Assembly: GCA_963820095.1 (NCBI GenBank)
Contig: CAWFZA010000036.1
Span: 11,727 to 75,726 of the forward strand
Origin: Roseiarcus sp963820095
GTDB taxonomy: Bacteria; Pseudomonadota; Alphaproteobacteria; Rhizobiales; Beijerinckiaceae
Length of the DNA stretch: 64,000 bases
Direction of reading: 5' to 3'
A program made the position numbers and the translations under genes. The notes beneath the pieces were generated by a model, which saw only the letters and a program-made list of their open reading frames with translations, ran no database searches and was not told where the DNA came from. Each line of letters starts with the position of its first letter. Within the stretch, counting starts at the first letter, position 1. Of the stretch, positions 35,608 to 45,143 are shown one piece after another.

Positions 35608-36564
35608 GTGCGCGACTTGAGCGTTCTGTCGCGTGACGGCGCCGCGACCGACGAGGATGCTGTCTTTTCAGCAGGCTGGTCCTACATCCGCAGGCGCCGG
35701 ATGTTTCTGGCCGCGATGGCTGCCCCGGCGATCCTCTATGTCCTGGCGGTTGCGGTCGGGCCGATGGTCCAGGGGTTTCTGTACTCGTTCGACAATTACA
35801 ACCTGATCCGTCCCGCTTCGCGCCATTTCGTCGGCCTCGACAATTATCTCAGCCTGTGGCGAGATCCGACCGCGCGCCGAGCGTTGATCAACACCTTCGT
35901 TTTCACCTTCGGGGCGGTCGGGATCGAATTCGTCCTCGGCCTTGGCGTTGCGCTTCTCCTGTGGCGCGACGACTGGTTCAATCGCGTCGCGCTCGGGCTC
36001 CTGCTCGTTCCCGCGACCGTCACGCCGCTGGTCGTCGGGCTCGTGTTCAAGGCGCTGCTCAGTCCGGAATACGGGATGCTCGGCTATCCGCTGGCGGAGC
36101 TGGGTCTGTCCGGACCGCGCGGTCTGCTCGCGGATCCTCAGCGTGCGCTTGCGACCATGGTGGCGATCGACGCCTGGGAGTGGACGCCGCTCATGGCGCT
36201 CATCCTTCTTGCGGGTTTGAAGACGCTTCCAACCGACATTCTCGAAGCCGCGGCGGTCGACGGCGCGAACGGGCCGCAGAGATTTCGGCTCATCGTGCTG
36301 CCACTCTTGCTGCCCGCAGCCTTTCTCGCGCTCATCTTGCGGATGATGGACGCCTTCCGGGTGTTCGACATCATCTTCGTCACCACCAGCGGCGGCCCGG
36401 CGGATGCGACGAACACGCTCATGATCTACGGCGTCAAGCAGGGGCTCGAATTCTTCAACATCGGCGCGGCGTCCGCCATCAGCACATTGATCGTCGTCTG
36501 CATACTCCTCATGGCTGCGGCCTTCATCGCCGTCCTGAAGCCAGGAAGGAACAGACATGTTTGA
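35608..36564 (+). CDS. ABC sugar transporter permease (MalF type)
   Basis: A 318-residue inner-membrane permease with six helices (LAAMAAPAILYVLAVAVGPM, FVFTFGAVGIEFVLGLGVALLL, and so on). The EAA loop that contacts the ATPase is visible as ILEAAAVDGANGPQRF. Start codon GTG at 35608. It follows the binding protein by 116 bp and overlaps the next permease by 8 bp. Confidence 0.9.
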   Translation: MRDLSVLSRDGAATDEDAVFSAGWSYIRRRRMFLAAMAAPAILYVLAVAVGPMVQGFLYSFDNYNLIRPASRHFVGLDNYLSLWRDPTARRALINTFVFTFGAVGIEFVLGLGVALLLWRDDWFNRVALGLLLVPATVTPLVVGLVFKALLSPEYGMLGYPLAELGLSGPRGLLADPQRALATMVAIDAWEWTPLMALILLAGLKTLPTDILEAAAVDGANGPQRFRLIVLPLLLPAAFLALILRMMDAFRVFDIIFVTTSGGPADATNTLMIYGVKQGLEFFNIGAASAISTLIVVCILLMAAAFIAVLKPGRNRHV

Positions 36565-37379
36565 CCGCGGCGGGTTGTTTTTGATCCTGCGGCGCCTGAC
36601 GATCTGCATGGTCCTCGCGATCGCGCTTGCGCCGGTCGTCTGGCTGTTCTCGATCGCCTACAAGCCGACCAGCGACATCTTCGCCTCTCCGCCGACATTT
36701 CTGTTCACGCCGACCCTCGACAATTTTGAGAGCGTGTTCCGCTACTTCAAGCTGGACGCGCTGCTCGAGTTCGAGCCTCATCATTGCGATCGGATCGACC
36801 ACACTCTCGCTCCTCATCGGCACGCCGGCCGGCTATGCGCTCGCGCGCTCTCAAAGTCCGCGCGCGATCTGGCTCGCCTATTTCTTCCTCATCATCCGGA
36901 CTGTGCCGCCGATCGCGACTCTGATCCCGTTCTACCTTTTGATGCGCGACGTCGGCCTTTTGGGAACTTGGTGGGCGGTGATCATTCTCAACACCGCGCT
37001 CAACAGCGCTTTTGTGGTCTGGATGATGTTTTCCTTCTTTCGCGCAGCGCCCGTTTCGATCGAGGAGGCGGCGCTGACGGACGGGTGCACGGATTTCGGC
37101 GCCTTTATCCGCGTGGCCTTGCCGACCGTGATTCCAGGCCTGATCGCGAGCGCGATCTTCTGCATCATGTTCTCCTGGAATGATTTTCTCTATGCCATGT
37201 TCCTCACCAAGGCCGACACCAAGACGATCTCCGTCGCCCTTCTCTCCGCCTACGGGACGAAAGACATCTCCTGGGGGACGCTCGGGGCGCTCGCCCATTT
37301 CTCCACGCTGCCGATCGTCGCGATGATGATCCTGCTCAACCGTTATTTCGTTCAGGGCCTTACGCAGGGCGTGCATTGA
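36557..37379 (+). CDS. ABC sugar transporter permease (MalG type), frameshifted
   Basis: The second permease starts at 36557 inside the end of the first. Residues 1-70 (LTICMVLAIALAPVVWLFSIAY, PTLDNFESVFRYFKLDALLEF) continue after a shift near 36,773 in another frame with SLIIAIGSTTLSLLIGTPAGY and the EAA loop SIEEAALTDGCTDFGAF. A single extra G in TTCGAGC explains the break. No ATP-binding subunit follows; the transporter must borrow an ATPase encoded elsewhere. Confidence 0.85.
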
Positions 37380-37412
37380 GCGCCGATCGCCCGGAACGGC
37401 CTTCCAGCGCAG

Positions 37413-38048
37413 TTAGGCGCCGAACAGCGGCGGGATTTCGGCGAGATGCCTGATCGAGCGGTCGGCGCCCACGAAGGCCTCGCCCGAAGGCGAATAGCCG
37501 ACCACGAATAGTCCCGCCGCCCGGGCCGAGCGCGCCCCCGCGCCGCTGTCCTCGACGGCGACGGTCGCGTGCGGCTCTGCGCCGAGCCGGCGCGCGGCTT
37601 CCCGGAAGGGCTCGGGATCGGGCTTGCCCGATGACACGTCGTCGAGGCTGAGCGAGAACGCGATCATCTTGGCGATCCCCAGCGCCTTGATGTTGGCGTC
37701 GACGATGGTGCGTCCGGAGTTCGACACGCAAGCTTGCGCGACGCCGCGCGCTTGAAGCTCGCGCATCGCCTCGATGGCCCCCGGATTGGGCTCGAGCTCT
37801 GCGGCATGCTCGACGTAGTAGCCCTCGATCGCCGCGATCCATGTCTCGAACAACGAGCCCGCGGGAAAGCGCGGCTCGAGCGCCTTCCATATGTCGATCG
37901 CATGGACGCCGCGGAACGCCTCCGGGTCAAGATCGCTCAGGTCGACGCCGAGAGCGGCGCTCGCAGCGATCAGCGCGCGCTGGTGTAAAGGCTCGCTGTC
38001 GATGAGCGTGCCGTCGATGTCCCAGGCGACCGCGCGAAAGAGGCTCAT
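37413..38048 (-). CDS. HAD-family sugar phosphatase / beta-phosphoglucomutase-like
   Basis: HAD-IA hydrolase of 211 residues: motif I AVAWDIDGTLIDSEPLHQRAL, motif II CVSNSG, motif III Lys in SSGKPDPEPF, motif IV VAVEDSGAGARSA. A cap domain of the C1 type lies between motifs I and II. Start ATG at 38048 overlaps the kinase stop (ATGA), so the genes are coupled. The 34-bp gap to the permease end is convergent. It probably acts on the phosphorylated sugar of this cluster. Confidence 0.85.
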   Translation of the reverse strand: MSLFRAVAWDIDGTLIDSEPLHQRALIAASAALGVDLSDLDPEAFRGVHAIDIWKALEPRFPAGSLFETWIAAIEGYYVEHAAELEPNPGAIEAMRELQARGVAQACVSNSGRTIVDANIKALGIAKMIAFSLSLDDVSSGKPDPEPFREAARRLGAEPHATVAVEDSGAGARSARAAGLFVVGYSPSGEAFVGADRSIRHLAEIPPLFGA

Positions 38049-39567
38049 GACGCGCTGGTCTCGGATCGGTCGGCGAGGCGGCGATAGAGGTCGCGATAGC
38101 GGCGATAACCATGGCGATAAACAGACGCAGTCTCGCGTCGGGGCTCGATTCGGTCGGCGGTGCGCACGAAGGCGGAGATGCCCGACCAGTCGGACGCGAG
38201 GCCTGAGCCGATCGCGGCCGTCCAGGCGGCGCCGACGCAGGACCCGGGATGGCCGGCGAGGCGCTGGACCGGACGCTCGAGGACGTCGGCCACGATCTGC
38301 ATCCAGACGCGGCTCGCCGAGCCGCCGTCCGAGACGATGAAGCGCTCGGTCTTGTAACCGATCTCGTTCATGACCTCGACGTGATGCGCGAGGGCGAAAG
38401 CGTAGGCCTCGAGCAAGGCTCGCCAGAGATGGCCGAGGTCGTGCGAGAGCGTGAGGCCATCGAAGGTGGCGCGCGCGTTCGCGTCGTGGATCGGCGTCTT
38501 TTCGCCGAGAAAATACGGCGTGATGACGAGCCCGTCGCTGCCGGCGGGGCGCGCCTCGGCGAGCCGGTCGAGCCATTGATGGATCGAGAGGCCAGCCTCG
38601 TCCGCCGCCTGCTTTTCGCCGCCTGCGAACTGACGGACGAACCAGTTGAGCGCCGACCCGCCCGTCGCCATGCATCCGTTGGGGACGAAGAGGCCGGGCT
38701 TCAAATGATAGTCGAGGAACAAGCGAGGGTCGGGTCGCGCGCGATCGGTCGCTGTAAGAATGTCGACCGAGCCGCCGAATTTGAGCAGCACGTCGCCGGC
38801 GCTGACGATGCCCGCGCCGAGAGCGGACGCAATGTGGTCCGCGGCGCCGCCGATGACCGGCGTTCCGATCTTTAGCCCGCTCTGCGCCGCGCCCTGATTC
38901 GAGACGGCGCCCAGGATTTCATGCGAGGCGACCTTGCGCGGCAGCGCGGCGCGAGGGATATGCGCGAGCGCGACGCAGCGCGTCGTCGATGGCGTGCGTG
39001 GCGAGGTCGACGAAGCCGGCCTCGAGCGCCCAGTTCTGCTCGATGGCGCGCTCAGCCCGTAAGCCGCCAGTTGATATAGTCGTAGGAGCCGAACACGGTG
39101 GCGATGCGGGCGAAGATCTCGGGCTCATGCCGCTCGATCCATCGGAGCTTCGTGGCGACAAGCTGCTGATTGATCCCGTTGCCGGCCTTGGCGAGAAACG
39201 CCTGTTCGTCGATCTCGGCGCGCAGCTCCTCGACCTCAGCGCCGCAGCGCGCGTCGCTCTGCTGTATGCTCGGTCTCAGCAGGCGTCCGGCGCCATCGAG
39301 GAGGACGACCGCCGGCAGCATGCCGGTCACGCCGACAGCGGCGATGTCGGCTGCGGAAACGCCGCTTGTGCGCAAAAGTTCGCGCACGATTTCGCCGACG
39401 TTGCTCCACCATTGCTCGGGATCCTCCTCCGCCCAACCGACATGGTCGGAGCGCAGATTCACGGGGCGCGAGGCGAGAGCCAGCGTCTCATCCGGCGGAC
39501 GGATGAGGATTCCGATGGTCGAGGTCGTGCCGATGTCGAGGCCGAGAACGCAGGGCAGAGCCGTCAC
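38045..39567 (-). CDS. FGGY-family carbohydrate kinase, two frameshifts
   Basis: Reading across shifts near 39,055 and 38,975 gives one kinase of about 507 residues. The N-terminal domain has VLGLDIGTTSTIGILI and WAEEDPEQWW; the C-terminal domain has FGGSVDIL, the long VSDGGSASRVWMQIVADVL signature and GAAWTAAIGSGL for ATP binding. It is closest in style to xylulose/ribulose kinases. Start is GTG at 39567, overlapping the BtpA stop (GTGA); the stop overlaps the HAD start. Both breaks are probably sequence errors. Confidence 0.82.
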
Positions 39568-40365
39568 CTCAGCTTCGCCACCGCGTCCATGAAGCGCTTG
39601 ACTCGGCCGCCGTCCACCGGGTTCCAGGTGTTTCCGTCGACCTTGAAATGGGTTCCGATCACCACCCCGTCAGCGATGGCGAGAATGTCGCGCACGTTGT
39701 CGATCGTGACGCCCGTGTTCGCAAGGACCGGCACGTTCTGGACGGCTTCACGAACGGCTTTGAGGTTGCGAGCGGTCGACCGGATCGCCGGTCAAGGGGC
39801 CTGAGACCAGGATCGCGTCGGCGAGCGACGAGAAGACGGCGCTTTTCGCCCGCAAGGCGATCGGCCGCTCGTCGAGCGAATGGGCGAACTCGGCGTTGAT
39901 GTTGAAGAGGAGCTTCAGGTCGTCGCGGCCGAGATGACGGCGCAAGCGGACCGCGCCGGCGCAATCGGCCTGCCAGAGCCCCATGTCGGACGCGAACAGG
40001 CCAGTGAAGATCTCGCGCACGAAGCTTGCGCCGGTCGCAGCCGCAATGGCGATGCTGGCGATGGGGTCCCACAGATAGTTGACGCCGAATGGGACTTTGA
40101 GATGGGGCTTCACTGCCTGAACGACGGCGGTCATGCCGGCGACGCCTTCAGGAGGCGCCTTGAGGACGTATGGGCGGTCGTTCTCGTTGCCGAACATGAC
40201 CGCGTCGACGCCGCCCGCCTGCAGAGCATCGATGTCCTTGAGCACGCCTTCGATGAGCTTCAAGACGCCTCCGTCCGCGTCGTAGAGCGGCGATCCCGGA
40301 AGCGCGCCGATATGGGCCATGGCGATCACGACCTTTTTCTTGTCGCCCAGGAATTCGAAGACCAT
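39564..40365 (-). CDS. BtpA/SgcQ-family TIM-barrel protein, frameshifted
   Basis: The start is the ATG at 40365 (MVFEFLGDKKKVVIAMAH). The body shows MAHIGALPGSPLYD, GGVDAVMFGNENDRPY, PFGVNYLWDPIASIAIAAATGASFVREIFTG and SGPLTGDPVD, the hallmarks of BtpA/SgcQ. After a shift near 39,763 the C-terminus continues NLKAVREAVQNVPVLANTG and ends MDAVAKLR. SgcQ-type proteins accompany sugar operons, but their reaction is not established; BtpA itself was named for photosystem I stability in cyanobacteria. It is the first gene of the minus-strand trio. Confidence 0.83.
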
Positions 40366-40521
40366 GCAGGAGGCCTCATACGTGGTGGGCGCTCGAAATC
40401 GCGCCGAGTGGAGAAGGGGTTCCGCGCAACCTACCGCCGCCGCCGACATTCTCAAACAGAAAGCGTCTTCGCGGCTCTGGGTTTTATTGATATGGCTGTC
40501 CCGCAGAGCGCGGGAGGGAGA

Positions 40522-41310
40522 ATGCCGGCTGGTTCGCTTTATTCAGAGCTCAACGGCAAGCGCGCATTTGTCACCGGCGGCGCCAGCGGCATCGGCCGCG
40601 CCATTGCACACGCGCTTGCCCGAAACGGGGTGAAGGTTGCGATCGCAGACATCGATAGCGAAATGGCCCGACGAACAACGGAGGAGGTTGGCGTGGGCTC
40701 GATCGCGGTCGAGATCGACGTGCGGAAGCGCGCGTCGGTCGAGCGCGCGTTTGACCAGACGCTCGAGCTTTTGGGCGGTTGCGAGATCTGCATAGCCAAT
40801 GCAGGCGTCTCGACCATGAGCCATGCCCTTGACCTCACCGACGAGGACTGGGACTTCAATTTCGCGGTCAATGCGCGGGGCATATTCCTCAGCAATCAAA
40901 TCGCGGCTCGACATTTCGTCGCTCAAGGCGCGGGCTCAATCGTCAATACCGCTTCGCTCGCCGGCAAAGTGGGCGCGCCGCTGCTCGCGCACTATTCGGC
41001 TTCGAAATTTGCGGTGCTTGGCTGGACTCAGGCGCTCGCGCGCGAACTTGCCCCCAACGGGATCCGGGTCAATGCCGTCTGCCCAGGCTTCGTGAAGACC
41101 GGCATGCAGTCGCGTGAGATCGAGTGGGAGTCGCGCCTGCGCAACGTGTCGGCTCAGCAGGTCGTCGACGACTACGTGGCGCAGACGCCACTCGGACGGC
41201 TCGAGGAGCCGGAGGACGTGGCGGACGTCGTGGTGTTCCTGTGCTCCGATAGCGCCCGGTTCATGACGGGGCAGGGGGTCAACGTGACCGGCGGGGTCTA
41301 TATGACGTGA
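40522..41310 (+). CDS. SDR-family sugar/polyol dehydrogenase
   Basis: A classical SDR of 262 residues: FVTGGASGIGRAIAHALA (cofactor), IANAG, NTASLAGKVG (catalytic Ser), HYSASKFAVLGW (Tyr and Lys), and a C-terminus ending GVNVTGGVYMT. GGGAGGGAG lies just before the ATG at 40522; an ATG at 40492 could add ten residues. It is divergent from BtpA and likely oxidises the transported polyol to a ketose that the FGGY kinase phosphorylates; this pathway is an inference. Confidence 0.85.
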   Translation: MPAGSLYSELNGKRAFVTGGASGIGRAIAHALARNGVKVAIADIDSEMARRTTEEVGVGSIAVEIDVRKRASVERAFDQTLELLGGCEICIANAGVSTMSHALDLTDEDWDFNFAVNARGIFLSNQIAARHFVAQGAGSIVNTASLAGKVGAPLLAHYSASKFAVLGWTQALARELAPNGIRVNAVCPGFVKTGMQSREIEWESRLRNVSAQQVVDDYVAQTPLGRLEEPEDVADVVVFLCSDSARFMTGQGVNVTGGVYMT

Positions 41311-41489
41311 ACCGGCGCAGCGGACCGGCGCGACAAGGTTGGGCTGGATAACGGCTGCCCCTTCATATCCGTCTGAAAGTGACTTACGGTCGTGGCTCGG
41401 CAAACGGCGCGCTCGCCCGCGTTTGGTCGCGATCCTCATCTCATTGCCCCGATAGCCTGGATCCAGCATCGACCCTTGTCAAAAGTTAG

Positions 41490-41717
41490 AAGGTCGCCGC
41501 CCGGGCGCTCAAAGCCGCCACTACCCCTGGCCCGTCGCAGCCAAAGCCACTCGCCAATCCTCCCGCGCTTACTCAAAAACTCGGCGGCCGCACACCCGAA
41601 GCTCTCTTCGAGAGAGTGGCGGCCGCGACCGAGGAGTTTGCCAGCGGGCTCACGCAGGCGTCGGCGGCCGCCGAACAATTGCGCAAGTCGATGGAGCAGA
41701 TTGCGTCCGGCGGAAAG
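41490..41717 (+). pseudogene. remnant of a methyl-accepting chemotaxis protein
   Basis: An in-frame piece bounded upstream by TAG at 41487 reads ALTQKLGGRTPEALFERVAA followed by ATEEFASGLTQASAAAEQLR and SMEQIASG, a segment seen in Rhizobiales methyl-accepting chemotaxis proteins. There is no start, membrane domain or signalling tip. After about 41,717 the similarity ends and the frame runs into the receiver relic in another frame. This is a decayed fragment. Confidence 0.55.
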
Positions 41718-41763
41718 GCGCCAAGCAATCGTTCGCCCTCTTCGACGCCAAGTTGCGCCGAGT

Positions 41764-42156
41764 GTCGAGGACGAAGCCGTGGTCCGCCTCCTTATTGTGG
41801 AGGCCCTCAACGATCTGGGCTACAAGGCGTTCGAAACAGCAGACAGCGCAGCCGCGCTACGAATTCTGCAATCGCCGCAGCGTGTGGACCTTCTGGTCAG
41901 CGACATCGGCTTGCCAGGCCTGAATGGGCGCCAGCTCGCGGACGCCGCCCGTGTCACGCGGCCAAGCCTCAAGGTCCTGTTCGTGACGGGATATGCCGAG
42001 AACGCCGCCGGAAGCGCCTTCCTGGGGCCCGGGATGGAGATCGTCACGAAGCCCTTCATGATGGAGGCGCTTGCGAGCAAGATCCGTGAGATGATCGAGG
42101 GCGCCCGGGCCGAGAAATCGGGCAGTAGAAGAAGCGATTCTTTCGGCCCGGCCTAA
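41764..42156 (+). pseudogene. remnant of a hybrid-kinase receiver domain
   Basis: The frame from VEDEAVVRLLIVEALNDLGY through LLVSDIGLPGLNGRQLA to VLFVTGYAENAAG and VTKPFMMEALASKIREMIE is a receiver domain lacking its first strand (VLVVE). Phospho-acceptor Asp and the conserved Lys remain. No start codon or ribosome-binding site fits, and it abuts the chemotaxis relic, so it looks like the leftover end of a deleted signalling gene. It ends 3 bp inside the convergent ggt stop. Confidence 0.55.
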
Positions 42157-43775
42157 TAGCCGAGCGCCGCGCCGTCCTTGCGCGGGTCCGAGCCGCCGAT
42201 CAGGACGCCGCGCTCGCGGTCGATCATGATCGCTTGGCCGCCGCCAAGCGGAGCCTCGACTTCGCTCAGCTTGTGGCCAAGCGCCACAAGAGCCTTCCGG
42301 ATCGCCGGCGAAACGCCGTGTTCGATCTGGACCTCTCCCAAATGCGGGCAGGCGCGGGGAAAATCGAGCGCCTCCTGAATGTCCATGCCGTATTCGACGG
42401 CGTTGCTCAGAACCCAAGTCTGACCCATCGGCTGGTAATGCCCGCCCATAACGCCGAAGCAGATTGCGGGTTGGCCGTCGCGCGTCGCCAGTCCCGGCAT
42501 GATGGTGTGCGCGGGGCGCGCGTTGGGCGCAAAGCTGTTGGGATGGTCGGGCTCAAAAGCGAAGCACAATCCCCTGTTTTGCATGAGAACGCCTGAGTCT
42601 TCGGCGAGGATGCCGCTGCCGAAAGCCTGGTAGATCGAGTTGATAAGGCTGCAGGCGCCGCCGTCGCGGTCGACCACCGAAAGATAGACCGTATCGCCGC
42701 TCTCAGCGAGCGCGATCTCGCCTGGGGAGGGCAGAGAGGCAAGGGCGCGCCGGTCGTCGATGTGCCTCGCAAGCGCCGCGAGATAGTCCGGCGCGAGCAG
42801 GCGCGGAAGCGGGATTTCTCGCTGGCGCGGGTCGGCGAGGAAAGCGCCTCGGTCGCGGAAGGCCATCCGCGCAGCCTCTATGTGCCGATGGAAGCGCGTC
42901 ATGCCCCCCGCTCCGTCAGGCGCTGCGCCTAGCGCTTCGAGCTGGCCAAGAATCATCAACGCGACCAAGCCTGGCCCGTTCGGCGGACACTGCCAGACGT
43001 CAAGGCCGCGCCAGCGAAGCGAGATCGGCTCGACGAACTCGGCCGCCTTCCTTCCTTTGGCGAAATCTTCTTCCGTCTGAACGCCGCCGCGGGCCTTCAG
43101 CGTCGCCGCCATGTCTGCTGCGATCGGGCCGCTGTAGAAGGCGTCAGCGCCGCCCTTGGCGATGGCGCGCAACGTATTGGCGAGCGCGGTCTGGATAAAC
43201 CGGTCGCCCTCCCGAGGCGCGGCGCCGCCGGGCAGGAAGAGCCGGTTCCCGGCGCGACTCAGCTTGCCCAAATGCATCGACCAATCCCAGGCCACGCGCT
43301 GATGCACCGGAAAGCCCTCCTCGGCGCAACGGATGGCCGGGAGCAGCAATTCGTCGAATCCCTTGGTCCCATAGGCGTCCAGCAGCAATTGCCAGCCGGA
43401 GACCGCGCCCGGAATCGTGACCGCGTGGGGCGATATTTCGTCAGGCGGGCAGCGCCCGTCGGCCGCGATCGCCTCGAGCGAAGCGGCGGCTGCGGATCGT
43501 CCGGAGCCATTGACGGCGACAACTTTGGCGCCCCCGGGAGGCGTGTAGAGGCTAAAGCAATCGCCGCCGAGCCCGGTTGACTGCGGCTCGACGACCGCGA
43601 GCACGGCGCAAGCCGCAACTGCGGCGTCGACAGCGTTGCCGCCGGCGCGTAAGATCTCGACGGCGGCAAGCGAGGCGATCGGCATGGAGGTCGCGGCCAT
43701 CCCGTTCATTGAATAGACAGGGCTGCGTCCGCTCTGATGGAAATCCCGCAATCGCGCTTTCCTTCCTATGCTCAT
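42153..43775 (-). CDS. gamma-glutamyltransferase family protein
   Basis: A 540-residue Ntn-hydrolase of the gamma-glutamyltransferase/cephalosporin acylase family. The N-terminal large-subunit part has ILRAGGNAVDAAVAACAVLAV and GLGGDCFSLY. Self-cleavage is expected before the nucleophilic Thr in ESGDTVYLSVVDRDG. The small subunit follows with SLINSIYQAFGSG and GGHYQPMGQ. No signal peptide is visible, so it may act in the cytoplasm like the YwrD-type members. Start ATG at 43775. Confidence 0.87.
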   Translation of the reverse strand: MSIGRKARLRDFHQSGRSPVYSMNGMAATSMPIASLAAVEILRAGGNAVDAAVAACAVLAVVEPQSTGLGGDCFSLYTPPGGAKVVAVNGSGRSAAAASLEAIAADGRCPPDEISPHAVTIPGAVSGWQLLLDAYGTKGFDELLLPAIRCAEEGFPVHQRVAWDWSMHLGKLSRAGNRLFLPGGAAPREGDRFIQTALANTLRAIAKGGADAFYSGPIAADMAATLKARGGVQTEEDFAKGRKAAEFVEPISLRWRGLDVWQCPPNGPGLVALMILGQLEALGAAPDGAGGMTRFHRHIEAARMAFRDRGAFLADPRQREIPLPRLLAPDYLAALARHIDDRRALASLPSPGEIALAESGDTVYLSVVDRDGGACSLINSIYQAFGSGILAEDSGVLMQNRGLCFAFEPDHPNSFAPNARPAHTIMPGLATRDGQPAICFGVMGGHYQPMGQTWVLSNAVEYGMDIQEALDFPRACPHLGEVQIEHGVSPAIRKALVALGHKLSEVEAPLGGGQAIMIDRERGVLIGGSDPRKDGAALGY

Positions 43776-43972
43776 GGCTGTCTCGCAGGCAGCCTAAGGG
43801 CAAGCTTCCTCTTGTAAGACTCTTGGCGATTGGCGCCAATCGCCTGGATCCCGAGCGGTGGCGCGCCGGGAATTGCACAGTTCCAGCCGCGGGAGACGAC
43901 GCAGAGTCCGGGAAGCGCGTAGTCTAAGCAGCTTCCATTTGGCTAACCAACAGATAGGTTTTTTGCGGTTCT

Positions 43973-44660
43973 GTGCCTGCGCCAATTCGCGAGGTGTATG
44001 GCATGGCGGGAAAGTCTTCGGTTAGGGCGAGCGATGAACAACGGGCCGCCCTCTTGGCTCTTGCCGCTTCCCGTAATCGTGGCGAGGCGGACCGGGCGCG
44101 CGCCGTGCTTTTGACGCTGGCTGGCTGGGTCAGTTCCAGGATCGCAGAGGCGTTTGGCGTGCGCGAGGATACGGTTCGCCTGTGGCGCAGCGACTTCGCC
44201 GCCGGCGGCGTCGCGGCGCTGAAGGCCAGCATCCCGCCGGGCCCGCCACCGGTAAAGAGTGAAGCCGCCCTGCGCGTCGCCATCCCCTTGCTGGAAGACC
44301 CTGTGGCCGACCGGCGCAACTGGACGATCGCCCGCCTCCGCGCTGAGATCGAAGCGCGCGAGGGCGTGTGCATCAGCCGTTCGCAACTGTCGAAGGCGCT
44401 GCGAAAAAAAACTTTCGCTGGCGACGGCCCCGGCACACGCTGAAGGGACGTCAAACGGAAAGCGAGGTGGAACGAATAGGCTTGCGCCTGCAGCAGGCCA
44501 AGGCCGGAGATATGTTCTTCTCTACGGCGATGAGAGCGAGGCGCTGACGCATCCCTATTTGGCCCGCGCCTGGGCGAAGTCAGGGGCGGACCTGCGTGTG
44601 CCGGCGCCGCGATGCTGGGGTCGCTCGATCACGTCACGCGCCAAGTCATCGAGCTGGCGG
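43973..44660 (+). mobile_element. IS630-family transposase remnant
   Basis: Frame 1 (from an ATG at 44003) gives the HTH half of an IS630-type transposase: SSVRASDEQRAALLALAASR, IAEAFGVREDTVRLWRSDF, ISRSQLSKALRKK. After a run of eight As (44404-44411) the frame changes; NFRWRRPRHTLKGRQ, then LYGDESEALTHPYLARAWAK with the first catalytic Asp, then MLGSLDHVTRQVIE follow in other frames. The element stops at about 44,660, before the second catalytic block, and at least three frame changes are present. It is a dead, truncated copy. Confidence 0.75.
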
Positions 44661-44839
44661 GGGCTATAAATACTATAGGGTTTGCGTTTCGTGACAATGA
44701 CTTAAACCTCATTGATCGGATGATGGCGGCCAACTCGGGGCTTGTTACTCATGTCTTCAATTCTGCTGGGCCATTCATGGAAGAGCTAAATAATATAAGA
44801 GTTCGGTCATTGAAATTTAAACAGTCTCTCAGCGACTAG
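44612..44839 (+). other. AT-rich insert read through from the IS630 remnant
   Basis: From about 44,655 the sequence is markedly AT-rich (CTATAAATACTATAGGG and ATAATATAAGAG) and unlike anything nearby. The frame continues from the transposase as AGAINTIGFAFRDNDLNLID and MMAANSGLVTHVFNSAGPFM, ending at 44839. I do not recognise this peptide; it may be the stub of a foreign gene left by an insertion. Confidence 0.3.
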
Positions 44840-44964
44840 AGTTGACCCTATTGTGGACTCGCTTTTCGAGACCAGTTTGGTGCTTCTTTACGGGCTTCGA
44901 CTTTGGCTTCGGCTTGTGCGTCAATACGATATCAGAGGTTTACCCTTGGGAGCGGTGTTCGTGG

Positions 44965-44997
44965 ATGGCCGGGTCGAGCCTGGTCGAGCCCGGCCAT
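44965..44997. repeat. ATGGCCGGG...CCCGGCCAT palindromic element
   Basis: A 9-bp perfect stem with a 15-base spacer containing GGTCGAGCC twice. Palindromes of the form GGCCGGGTCGAGCCCGGCC are a widespread intergenic repeat and terminator-like element in Rhizobiales. It lies in the 304-bp gap between the IS630 insert and the HTH gene, which otherwise holds no recognised feature. Confidence 0.5.
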
Positions 44998-45143
44998 GAC
45001 CCTTCATGACTTGTTTCGCCCTCCTGGGGGGCCCAAAACCCAGTGGGCCAACGCATAATGCTAGAAGCGCTGACATTTCCTTTTCGATTTGCAGAATATC
45101 TGATATTGATTTCCCTTGGATCGGATTACGTCAGGAGAGTTGG

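Noticed and set aside
39880..40521. Upstream extension of the plus-strand SDR frame
   Set aside because: It runs antisense to BtpA; SDR similarity and a ribosome-binding site begin only at 40522.
41392..41763. N-terminal extension of the receiver relic
   Set aside because: Arg/Pro-rich read-through with no similarity; overlaps the chemotaxis relic in another frame.
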